From Hofstenia miamia (lineage: Eukaryota > Xenacoelomorpha > Acoela > Hofsteniidae), in the NCBI GenBank assembly GCA_900660155.1, contig CABFPE010000202.1, positions 665,090 through 729,089 on the forward strand: 64,000 nucleotides of DNA, written 5' to 3'. The translations under genes were made by a program, and so were the position numbers. Below the pieces are notes generated by a model, which did not search any database, was not told the origin of the DNA, and saw only the letters and a program-made list of their open reading frames with translations. The stretch's first letter is position 1; every line of letters begins with the position of its first letter. Shown here one piece after another: positions 50,404-60,904 of the stretch.

Positions 50404-51032
50404 TGGCGTTCAAACCTACAACTTTGTTCACAACAAAGTTTTATCGCGTTCAGATCTAAACTTTGTTCTTAACTTTATTTTATATTTAATTGAAATTTTC
50501 AAACCAATATATTTACCAAAAAGACACTAACTATATGATGAGAAATTTTAACGAGCAAATGTTTGTTTGTCATCAACATCAGGGTTTTCCGGATTTTATT
50601 TATCTTTGATATTGTCAAGGCAATCGTTACTGTAGTGTTTAAACGTGCTTGTTATTGTTTTAGCTCTCAGTGCGGCATATCCAGAGAATGAATATGCGCA
50701 AAATTGATGTGTACACTAGAGTTTAATTAAAAAGAATTCAGCATTGGCACCGGAAGTAATAAATTAAATTTACAGCATGAGCTGCTTATTTAATAATTGT
50801 TTCATTTAATGATAACACTCAAAATTTGTTTTGAAAAGTTCACAAAAAAGTTTTTTTCGCGTTCAAATTCTGAAACTTTGTTGTTAACGTCATTATCCCG
50901 CCAAAGTAGAATCAATTTAACTCTGAAAACTTTGTTGACAACAAAGTTTTTTTGCGTTCACGCTTACAACTTTTTCTAACAACCTCAATTAAATTCAAAT
51001 AATTTGTGAATAAAGTTGTAGGTCGGAACGCT
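50404..51032. repeat. Foldback element with AACTTTGTT palindromes
   Basis: GGCGTTCAAACCTACAACTT at the left matches the inverse of the right end, AGCGTTCCGACCTACAACTT. Inside, the palindrome ACTTTGTTGACAACAAAGT (50933-50951) and variants near 50419 and 50874 recur next to GCGTTCA. Non-coding. Its right half is repeated by the duplication across the N at 51083. Confidence 0.6.
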
Positions 51033-51516
51033 AGTTTCATACATATTTGAAGGTGACTACTGCATCGCCTATTGCCAGTGATNTGTTATTGTTTTAGCTC
51101 TCAGTGCGGCATATCCAGAGAATGAATATGCGCAAAATTGATGTGTACACTAGAGTTTAATTAAAAAGAATTCAGCATTGGCACCGGAAGTAATAAATTA
51201 AATTTACAGCATGAGCTGCTTATTTAATAATTGTTTCATTTAATGATAACACTCAAAATTTGTTTTGAAAAGTTCACAAAAAAGTTTTTTTCGCGTTCAA
51301 ATTCTGAAACTTTGTTGTTAACGTCATTATCCCGCCAAAGTAGAATCAATTTAACTCTGAAAACTTTGTTGACAACAAAGTTTTTTTGCGTTCACGCTTA
51401 CAACTTTTTCTAACAACCTCAATTAAATTCAAATAATTTGTGAATAAAGTTGTAGGTCGGAACGCTAGTTTCATACATATTTGAAGGTGACTACTGCATC
51501 GCCTATTGCCAGTGAT
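50650..51516. repeat. 433-bp exact tandem duplication around an N
   Basis: 50650-51082 and 51084-51516 read the same with only the N at 51083 between them, including identical 60-codon open frames at 50797 and 51231. Most simply an assembly duplication. Confidence 0.92.
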
Positions 51517-52369
51517 TAAAAATGAAATGTCAATTCACAACAATCATCTCTTAGCGTATTTTTCTAAAGCACTTATAAATTTATATTTAATTAGTCTGAT
51601 GTATTTATTGCCTGGCAAATGCTATAACGCAACTTTTGTCTGTTGAGGCAATTTATCCAATTTTGACCTAAAAACTACATATTCCCTGTTTGAACATGTG
51701 CATCAACAAAGCTTTAACATTTTTTTGCCATTAGAGATTTTTATGAATGATTGCTTACAAGACGCATTTTTATCAATTTCAAAATTTTTATATCTAACAC
51801 ACCTAATTGGCTTTTGGCCAACACCAAATGCTGCTAATGCAAGTGTATAAGTCTTTATTGTGAGATTTGTTTCTGGTTTTCTACTGTACAGACTATGTCA
51901 TTGTAAATATGTTGTGATAATGTACCTAAAACCTAATAAACCAAAATTCCTGATCAACATTTAAAATTGCATTAATCGCTCCATTGTCTAGCAATCTTAA
52001 GCACATTTTGCTATAATAAGCTATATCAGTACTTCCACCTAGCTTTTTTCACCTTTGCAACAGTTCGATATTAGTCTTTTCCAATTCTGTGATTTTGCAC
52101 CATATTCAATACAGACACACTTTTTAAGCTCATCAAAAGCATGGAGATTTAATAATAGTCTGCTGCAAAAAGATGTGGTTTGAATTTGGAAGATTGTCAG
52201 CATAACTAGAAAATACATCTGCACGTATGCATCATTCAGAATTATATTTCCAAACATCTTTCTATTAAACATATCAGTAAGTTGTTAACAATTTTGCCGT
52301 TTTCGCGCCGAATTGGGCAAAATAGTGTGTATTGGTAAAAAAGTTTGAAATAGAATCATCTTTCTGCTC
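51517..52369. other. Sequence without recognised features
   Basis: AT-rich. A 77-codon minus-strand open frame at 52039-52272 (LNLHAFDELKKCVCIEYG) resembles nothing I know; it is reported here but not called as a gene. Confidence 0.4.
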
Positions 52370-53230
52370 ACTCGAAATTGGAGAAAGCTGATCTCTTCAA
52401 TGCCTATTTCGCCTCGAATGTCTCTGATCCTGTCTCTCTCTGCCGTGGTCGACCTGCCACTTACCCGCTGATTCGCCAATGCGACATTGTCTTCAACGTC
52501 AATGATATTTCCCTCATGCTTAACTCCTGCAAGTTGTCTAATTCTTGCTATCCCGATGGCGTCTCATCCTGTGTAATTCACAAAACCTCCTTAACTCTTC
52601 TCATACATTTTCCTCCTACATTTGCTCCTCTAAGCGTTTTCTCCCTTGTTTGAAATCATCTTGGAACTTTCCTCTGTTAAAATCCAAAAGGTCTCAATTC
52701 ACTTCTTATCGTCCAAAAGCAATTGTTTGTAGGCTGTCAATCATCTTTGAGCGCCATGTCTTTCGTTACGGATTCCCTAAAATTCGTCACCTCATATCCT
52801 CTTCTCATCATGGTAACCTTTCGGGTTGTTGTACCATCACTCGCTTGCTCACGTTGATTGAAAACTGCTATCGTAATGATCCTGGTTGCATTATCTTTCT
52901 TCACATTCCTAAAGCTTTTGTTCGGCATCTTCATTCTATTCTTTTTGACAAATTCAGTTTCTTTGGCTTTGATGTTGATTTCATCGAACTTTTCGAGTCT
53001 TATCTGTTCAATCATTGTCAGTGTCAAAATCAACTCGTCTTTTTCTTCTCCTGCCCTTGTCTCTAGTGGTTCTGTGTTCGCTGTTCTCTTCCTCTTTGCT
53101 ATTAATGATCTGCCTCAATCTGTCCTCAACTCATTCTGTCTACTGTACTGTCATAATTACGATTTTTTATAAACAATTTATGCCTGACACAGCCCATAAT
53201 TTATTATTATTATTATAATTATTATTATGT
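52370..53230 (+). mobile_element. LINE reverse transcriptase remnant
   Basis: Plus-strand pieces in two or three frames: KADLFNAYFASNVSDP and SNSCYPDGVSS (region before RT), FTSYRPKAIVCRLSIIFERH (RT start), HIPKAFVRHLHSILFDKFSF with FDVDFIELFESYL (the D-x-AF..H..L..KL region), and GSVFAVLFLFAINDLPQSVL followed by LLYCHNY where Y/F-ADD should be. An ATT-rich stretch follows at 53200-53228. GC content is higher than the surroundings, so it is younger than the LINE at 12.7-16.9 kb. Inactive; RT active-site Asp residues are lost. Confidence 0.8.
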
Positions 53231-53662
53231 CCTCTATGTACATTTTGGTGTAATTATTTTGGCCGCTCTGTACCTTGTTATAATTAGGGTTTCGGAAACA
53301 ATGTTAGTTAGTGAAAATTTAAAATTAATTGATATTGCAATATAAAATTTTTTATGCTCTTTCTGAAAAACTTTATTTCGTGAAAATCGGTTAAATATTT
53401 ACTAAAGTGCGATCTTTCAAAGATTGGGTATATGAAATGAAGAAATTCAATACAAGTTAACCTTTAGCTTGCTAGAGGTCGCATTTAGAAAGTGAGCTTT
53501 AATGGAATTGGCGTTATTTTCGAAATAATTTATGGACCCTGTTGCTCATATCTTGAATGTTTATTTAAGAAGCAAGTTATTTCAAGTGGCTTTCACCTTG
53601 TAAGGCAAAAATGGTGAACTTTTTGATGCAAAGTAGTTAGAAAATATCAGAAGCTTAAAGAA

Positions 53663-53913
53663 GCGTTAGGGTTTCTGCTCTATATATATATATATATATA
53701 TCTTTCGATTTTTTGTAGAATATATCAATGTCTCTTTTGCACCATTTGGCTTGCAAGTTACACCAAATTCCAATACAAAATAGTGCATTTTACATATTTG
53801 CATGAGTTTCTGCTATATATATTATAGCTTTCTTCCTTCACCTTCTCTTCTATTTATTATATCACTCTACTAGAGGCGTTAGGGTTTCTGCAATATATAT
53901 ATATATATATATT
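53663..53913. repeat. GCGTTAGGGTTTCTGC plus TA runs, repeated
   Basis: GCGTTAGGGTTTCTGC occurs at 53663-53678 and 53876-53891, each followed by a (TA)n run, with a partial copy (GTTTCTGCTATATATA) near 53806. The spacing is 213 bases between the full copies. The TTAGGG core resembles telomere repeats but is present only singly. Confidence 0.6.
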
Positions 53914-55059
53914 TTTTTCTACTATATAATTTTAGACAGTCAGTACTCTACCAATTCTTATTCAATTCCTTAGCTCTTTTTACCATTCCTTAGAGCTCCT
54001 TTAATTCTATATCTCATTGTTTCTATTATATTTCTAATTACTATTCCATTTCCGTTATTAATGCTTTAATCTATTATAACTTTCTTTACAGGTTTTTCGA
54101 TCATTTCAACTGATGCATTTCAGAATGCTTTAGTTCCGCGAGTTTTGACCTTATGGACTAGGTTTGTATATCAAAATGTACACAATTACTTGCTCCATGT
54201 GAAACTATTTTTAATTTTTTGGATTTGATCAATTTTTACCATAACTCTGTTACTAAATGGATTTCCTTAGTTCTTGACTATTAAATCATTGGCCTGTCTA
54301 CAGCAAAGCAATTTCAGAAGGCTACTGCAATGTCAATTTTGACGCTAAGATCATAAAAAATATATCATTCTCTAGCTAATCAATAGCTCCATGTGCCAAT
54401 GTTGTTCGATTTTCGATTTGATCAATACTTTTCTTGTAAACTGCAAACAATATATCAATCGATTTTTACGAACTTAAACTGTTTTTCAAGGACTATTCAT
54501 GCAACGCAAATTTATTTCGTAGAAATAGCTGTTTTTTAAACACGATCTAGCTTTGCTGGAATGCTTAACACATAACCAATCTCTTTAAGTGAAATTTACA
54601 GAAATAATTCGATTCAATACATGCAAATGTCTAATTAATTTGACTAATATTTTTATAATTTCTAGGGACAATTTTTAGTTTGTTCTAACCAATTCTATTG
54701 GTTCTATTTTAGCTAAAATTCGAAAGCTAAAGCTTTCTCATGAACTACTGATATGTATTATAACCTTTTCTAGGGTTGCTATATTTATGAATTTCACAAT
54801 AACTTAAGGAAAATTTAATATTTTGATTCAAGTATTTTTTAATAAAGTTCGAAACCTGCGGTTTCTGACGAAACAATTCACTATTGTTTAGGGCTAGGCT
54901 TACGTTTTTTTCTAAAAAATTTGTACTTCACACAGACCATAATTGGACAAATTTCTTTTTTGTGCGAACTTTTTTTGAGATAATCAATAGCTGTAATCCT
55001 AGCTTCAAAGCCTAATTGGGTCTCTAACCCTAATGGAAGTTGTAACCCTAGCCGCACTA
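53914..55059. other. Gene-free AT-rich sequence
   Basis: No gene recognised. Isolated CTAACCCTAA-type words appear at about 55023-55050 just before the tandem array. Confidence 0.4.
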
Positions 55060-55870
55060 ACCTGTCAGGTTCCGGCTTAAACTTTATTTTTTCCCATTAT
55101 AATTTAGTAATTTTATTTTATTACATTTTTTGTACATTTATGGCTATTTGCAAACAGACTGCAATTTCCATGTCCAGGCTGACCATTTTTCGATGAAGTT
55201 TACCAAATTGTTAGCAATTTTTAGAAACTTGTCAATATTTATTCAATACTTTAATGCCGCGTTCAGGCTGGAAATTTTCAAGTCAATCTTTCTGAAATAA
55301 ATTCGAATTTTATGATATCTTAACTTTTATTCTACTACTTTATTGCCAGGTTCAGGCTGACATTTTTTTAATTCTGCAAATTTAATTGCGATTTTTGTCA
55401 AATTTTAGCATATTTTTATCCAATTTTCTAGCATTTTCAACCCACAATTCATGCATTTTTAAATATATTTTTATAAAATATAGGCGATTTTCAGGATCAC
55501 ATTATTATTTCAATATTGTAGTGCCGCGTTCAAATTGACATTTTCAATTTGAAATTTTTAAAATATTGGCAATTTTTAGAATCTTGCCAATATATATTCA
55601 ATACTTTAATGCTGCGTTCAGGCTGAAGAACTTTCTGAAATAAATTCGAATTTTATGATATCTTAACTTTTATATTACTACTTTATTGCCGTGTTCAGGC
55701 TGACTTCTTTTAGTGAACTTAGATTTTGGTGAATTTTAGATGATTATTAATTTAACAATATTTAAATTCCGTGTTCAGGCTGACTATTTTTCTTTCAAAT
55801 TTCATCAAATTTTTGTGAATTTAAGTATCTTGCTCTTATGTCAATACTTGGCGGGCTCAGGCTAGCTATT
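55060..55870. repeat. Degenerate ~85-bp tandem array with a GTTCAGGCTGA core
   Basis: A core close to TGCCGCGTTCAGGCTGACAT recurs near 55171, 55261, 55350, 55525, 55617, 55693, 55773 and 55855, with an eroded copy near 55067. Spacing is about 77-92 bases, with one gap of double length. A-T rich spacers share TTTATGATATCTTAACTTTT at about 55310 and 55652, showing a larger duplicated block of roughly 345 bp. The core is GC-richer than its spacers. Confidence 0.75.
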
Positions 55871-56263
55871 TTATGCAAAGTTCAGACAGGAAACCAACAC
55901 AAATGGGAAAAGGAGAAACTCAATTAAGTATTGGTGGGCATCCAAAACTGAACAAAATTCACAAATTTCTCAATTCAAATTTTTTCAACAATTATTGTAA
56001 TCTATTAGTAGAAAGAAAAAAATTTTTTCAATAATCATATTGAAACATTCAACTAAATTTGATTTAGGCCTTTATTCTGAAAAAAGTGTACACAACATAC
56101 CAAATAATTATGAATGTGTACACGGCGAACTGAATTATAATTGTGACATACTCAGCCCTAATTAGGCAGACTTAAACCATATTTTTGTGAATATAGAAAT
56201 ACATTTTCTATTCAACATAAAAAATCGGTTTTCTAAGTTTAAAACTTTGAGAAATTATGAGGT

Positions 56264-56342
56264 GTTCGCTTTGTACTATTGAAAATTATTTCAAGTGTCC
56301 GCTGTGTACTATAATTTCGAATTATCCATAGTACAGAGCGGA
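56264..56342. repeat. Hairpin built from GTCCGCTxTGTACTAT units
   Basis: GTCCGCTGTGTACTAT (56297-56312) pairs with ATAGTACAGAGCGGAC (56327-56342) at 15 of 16 positions across a 14-base loop; a third direct copy, GTTCGCTTTGTACTAT, starts at 56264. It lies 53 bases past the stop of the minus-strand gene at 56395-56744, so it could be in that gene's 3' UTR. Confidence 0.6.
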
Positions 56343-56394
56343 CCAAATCTTAATTATTATTATTATTATATAGCATATCTATTATAATAAAATC

Positions 56395-56744
56395 TTATAT
56401 CAATTCTTCAATCGGAATTTTTGATTTTCTCAGAATAGTATTGATTCTTCCACCTAAACATTTTGAGTTGAAAGAACATGTCGAAATTTTAGTAATAGTC
56501 ACTGGTCGTAAAAAATCCGGATATCTCGGAACTTGAAGTTCAATGTTCTTGGGTAATAGTTCTTGCGGAAACCATCAATATAAAATAAAGCGCTTATTTT
56601 CAATTCATATTTCGTATTATCGCTGACACTAACGTAATTCATATCAAGTTGAGCAATTGAAAAGTGCAAATTATTGATCGACGTGTTGGTGTGTCTCCAT
56701 TGTGCTACTGTAAGTTGAGCAGTTAGCACAATAATATCCAACAT
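56395..56744 (-). CDS. Unrecognised small protein, two exons or frameshifted
   Basis: From ATG 56742-56744 one frame runs 81 codons (MLDIIVLTAQLTVAQWRH start). A second frame of 59 codons, ending at the stop 56395-56397, carries the more protein-like sequence: FPQELLPKNIELQVPRYPDF, VTITKISTCSFNSKCLGG, LRKSKIPIEELI. The two can be joined in phase by an 86-bp intron from a GTTAGT donor after MNY to a CCCAAG acceptor before NIELQVP; otherwise a one-base indel near 56575 is needed. The first stretch could be a weak signal sequence. Two cysteines are seen. No family recognised. It diverges from RPA2, 405 bp away, so they may share a promoter. Confidence 0.45.
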
Positions 56745-57149
56745 TCTCTGATTATTTAACTATGTAGTATTCGCCTAAATAGGAAGGCCTATTATTGCAC
56801 TGCTAAAGGTGTAAGCAAATAAACCTGGTTATTTAAATGAATATATCTGTGACTTATTTTGACTCAGAATCAATATTATGGCCTTTCATATAATTAATAA
56901 ATTTGTTTTTGATAAGTAATTGTAGCCAGCCAATCAAATCAATGTTTGTTAATTGTTTGGTGTGCAAATGTACAATTATCGTGGGAGGCACAGTATTATC
57001 AGGATTTTGAAGAAGCTAACGCATAAATTCTTTGGATTAGTAGTTTATAGCAAAACAATATATTTTGGCTTATTTGAAATTTTTCTTGCTCAATGTTACA
57101 TCATCTTGTTCTTTCGAAAAATAATATTTATCCGAAATGTGTTTCAGAT
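56745..57149. promoter_or_regulatory. Intergenic region between two divergent genes
   Basis: 405 bp between the start of the minus-strand gene and RPA2. A bidirectional promoter is expected from position alone. GTGTTTCAG at 57139-57147, two bases before the RPA2 ATG, is a good acceptor for a leader exon or a trans-spliced leader. Confidence 0.4.
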
Positions 57150-57990
57150 ATGTGGAACGATTTTGGCAGCGGTGCTGGATTTATGCAAAACGATGATGAT
57201 AATAAACGAGGAGCAACTAAGAAAAGATCCCAAAATCTTTTGCCGTGCTCTGTTGCCCAGTGTTTCGTTGCAGATTCTAATGAAGAAGGGTTTCGCTTCA
57301 ATGGCGTAGATATTGGCCAAATCTTTCTTGTAGGTGTAATTCGCACTTTAGAAGTTGCAAATACAAGTATTACTTATACACTTGGTATGCATATGTATTT
57401 GAATTTCTAATGTTTATGCAGATATTAATTAGATGATGCGAGTGGTCCTCCAATCCAAGTTAAGCAGTGGATTGATACTGATGACGGGAGTGCGACGGCT
57501 GTAAAACACGCTGAAAATTCATTTATTAGAGTGTTTGGATCACTAAGAGCGTTCCAAGGAAAGCGAAATATTGTTGCTTTTAAAATTGAACCTGTTCTTG
57601 ATTATAATGAGGTAATATTGAATGCATGTTCACATGCTAATTTGTAAAATGAAACTTTTTTAGATGACACTTCATTTGATTGAGGTTTTGAATGCTCATT
57701 ACGCTCTCCAACATCCTTCTCGTCAACCTCCTGTCACACATTCAAGCAGTTTTTCCGTTGGTATGTCAAACATGCCCGATAGTGGTCTCACTGGCATAGA
57801 GAAACAAGTTCTTGATGCTATTAACACAGTTCACACAGAGAAAGGCATTTCCATCAAGGAAATTGAAAGCATTATTCGTTCCGTTCCACCTCCCAGGATT
57901 AAGAAAGCCATTGATTTCCTTTCAGAAGAAGGCCACATTTATTCCACATATGACGAGTCACATTACAAATCTACTACTGCTGATGAGTGA
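57150..57990 (+). CDS. RPA2: Replication protein A 32-kDa subunit
   Basis: RPA binds single-stranded DNA in replication, repair and checkpoint signalling; this is its middle subunit. Exons 57150-57384, 57433-57611 and 57664-57990 join in phase (introns 48 and 52 bp) to give 246 residues. The start MWNDFGSG matches the MWN N-terminus of animal RPA32. A Gly/Asp-rich head leads into the OB fold (about residues 30-155): LLPCSVAQC, FRFNGVDIGQIFLVGVIR, VKQWIDTDD, RVFGSLRAFQGKRNIVAFKI and YNEMTLHLIEVLNAHY. The C-terminal winged helix (about 185-246) has GIEKQVLDAI, RIKKAIDFLSEEGHIYST and DESHYKST, the surface that binds XPA, UNG and SMARCAL1 in other animals. Length is a little shorter than the usual 270 because the N-terminal phosphorylation region and linker are short. 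Intact. Confidence 0.95.
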
Positions 57991-58125
57991 CTTGGGTGAT
58001 ATCGATATTAGTGCAGTTTTTTATTTTTATAAGTAATTTGTGATTTTCTTTTTAATTAAATTTTTCGCCATTGTGAATATTTCATTTTTCTTTATGTCAG
58101 GGAGTGCTTTTTGTCGGAGTCAACA

Positions 58126-58131
58126 AATAAA
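58126..58131 (+). promoter_or_regulatory. Polyadenylation signal of RPA2
   Basis: AATAAA about 135 bases after the TGA at 57988-57990. Confidence 0.55.
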
Positions 58132-60904
58132 ATCAAATAGAAATATAGTCCAACAAGGATTGATTATGTACAGATCTTTTTTGTGTTAAAATGAAATATT
58201 GCCATGCAATTCCGACTTGTTTTATCACACTGTTTTTGCATACCACAAGAAATACACTACTAACAAAGCAGGTATAAAGATATTATTTAAAATATGGATA
58301 AATATTTTCATATTAAAATGAATAAATGATAGATAATTTTTTGTAAGGATTTTACAATTACTAGACGATAATAACCCACATTTGATAGTTTTTCCATAGA
58401 TTCCATTAGTATTCAATTGTCTTGTTCCTTTATTAATACAGAAGTTTCTAAAAATATTTGTTTTAAAGTTTGTACTCAATCCAAGGTCTGTTTGCGCGAT
58501 TAATTTTATTTGAGAATTTATCACTTAGAAAATGGTGGAATTCTTTAATTTTTCAAATTGTAAATTTTATCAATATATGCTCCATGTCGCATAGTTTTGG
58601 GCTACATGTTAAAAAATGATATTAATGCAGAAACACCATACCCAATGTGCACAAAACCCCTTGACGTTTTCGGAAATCACTTCCCACTTTGGGCCCAACG
58701 TGAACACTTAATTAAATTTTCTTTTTTCCTCCGAATGGAAAATAGTTTACTTTAATTCAAAATTTTATCAATCGATTTGCTGCTAAAATCATTTTGTGTT
58801 AATTTACTTTTGTTCAAAAAATTTTTGTTTACCATTTTTTTCTTTGAAAATGGGTGTCGGCAGCCTCACCCGCGTTTTAAAAATCACAAACGCGCCTCTG
58901 AATTTAATGAATTTTTAAAAGTAGATTTTAGCTTGGAGATATTTATCTTCCCCTTTTGTTTTAAGATAGCCTTGTTGCTCTTGACGTTAGTGTCATTTAT
59001 TTGTTGCAAGCATCTTGAATTTTAAATGTGTCTCTCGATGTATAAATATTGTTGCATCATGTGGTAAAATTGCAGGCTTGTCAATTGAATAGATTTTTCT
59101 GTCCAATCCCATCCGATATTAGTTTTAGAATTTCCGATTGGAATTCCAATCTATGTTTAAGTTTGCAAATCCACATTTTTAACCAACATACATAACATGC
59201 TCTTGATTTCACATTTAAGTATAGTACACTGATTTTCTGTGCATCTGATAAGACTTATTTCGCTAGTAAAACTATAAAAAATAAAGAATTTCAAGGGAAA
59301 CTCAGAAAAAGCGCCAATTATTATTACAGAACAAATGCATTGATTTTAATTGAAGAATTTTTGGATAGAAAATAGGCTATAGTTTATCAACATCGCTCTC
59401 AACACTGTAAGCCTCTCCCCTCTTAGAGTCTTGCGGTAATACTTCATAGGCGTTAGTGTAGAGATCCTTCAACAAATATTGTGGAATTCTGACTCAAAAA
59501 CGTATAAGCATGACGGAAGAAAACTTGTCTAAAGACATATTTATTGTGATCAATTTGTAATTGAATTCACATTCCTCTGAGTAAATCAAAGCCATTTTAT
59601 TTTAAGAGGAAAATGTGAGACCACAAATGTGTATATGATATCATGACAAAATGCAGATTTTATTAAGGGACATAAATAGCTCTGCAACCAATAGATTTAA
59701 GAAATTTATTTATCATAAGGTGCTCGATTAGAAGACAATCCACAATAATACTGTTATTACGAATTTCTCGAATTTTCTAGACATTGTATTCTAGTCAAAT
59801 AAAATTATACAAAACGTATCCGTTTTATGGACATCTAATACTATGTTCACGTGATTAAGAGTCAATATTGCCTTTTTAGTTTGCGGAAGTTAACATGATA
59901 TTGCGTATTGCACTCAGTGTATTATCAGACCCATATCAAAAGCAATTATTTTAATGGTATGAGGAATTATTAAGAAAACTGTATTATAAAAACAGTCGTC
60001 ATATTTTGGAAATTTCTGTAAAATTATTCCAATGAAATTCTAATTGGAATCCAATGAATAGCAAATTCAATAATTTTGCAATTTTTTACATCAATTTTGT
60101 TATTAGCTAAATAATATTTATTTTAAAGTTTAAAAACCTTCCATATCTTGTAAAATTTACTTATCAAAATCTCGTGAATAATAGGTTAAAATGCTTTAAA
60201 TATGCTATCGCAACAAATTTGAAATTAAAAATGGTTTTGAATATCGAATAAAATTATGAAATTGAACAAGTATTTTAGCATGCATAGATTACGTGTTAAA
60301 GCGAAAAAACTTAATTATGCTTGCTGCTGCCTTTTCGAAAAGAACGGACATCTTGGTCTATTATAGTTGTTAATGATTAATTGAATCAAGCTTAATTTCA
60401 AATTGCATACGAATACTATTGGTAATCATATTGCTTTAGGCATTAGAAAGCTATCCCATTATATTATAAGAATAATTTTTAGCACTGTTTTTATCACTTG
60501 TATAAATAGTTTATGAATATTATCATCTTTTGAATTTAAACTTAATTATACATTTTAAATTCTACAAATACATTAGTTTCTAAATTAAATTATTTACAAA
60601 ATTGTTTAAGATGATAATTAACCCAATCAATATTACAGTGATTAAGAAATATTGTCTACAAATTTATACAATGATTTAATATAATTTTCAGCATACTTTT
60701 TTCAATCTAAAAGGTACGTGCATAGCCAACTAAAGAACCATTGTACGTGTATTTAAATTTTCGACGCATTGAAGTAAACTTCCTAAAATACAGATCTTCA
60801 GCATAAAAAAAACAACAGGTTTATTGAACGTCCTGTAGAAGAAGCTATCAAGAGAAGTAGAGAAGATGCGCCTACAAGCAGAAGACTTCATACAACTGTT
60901 TTGT
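58132..60904. other. Gene-free AT-rich sequence
   Basis: About 2.7 kb with only short random open frames on both strands; no RNA gene, MITE or retroelement identified. Confidence 0.5.

Noticed and set aside
53280..55050. Telomere or interstitial telomeric array (TTAGGG words)
   Set aside because: Words occur singly and are not in tandem.
56560..56600. UGA in the orphan gene as a selenocysteine codon
   Set aside because: The frame upstream of the UGA contains further stops, so it is not a single internal UGA. The hairpin downstream lacks the features of a SECIS element.
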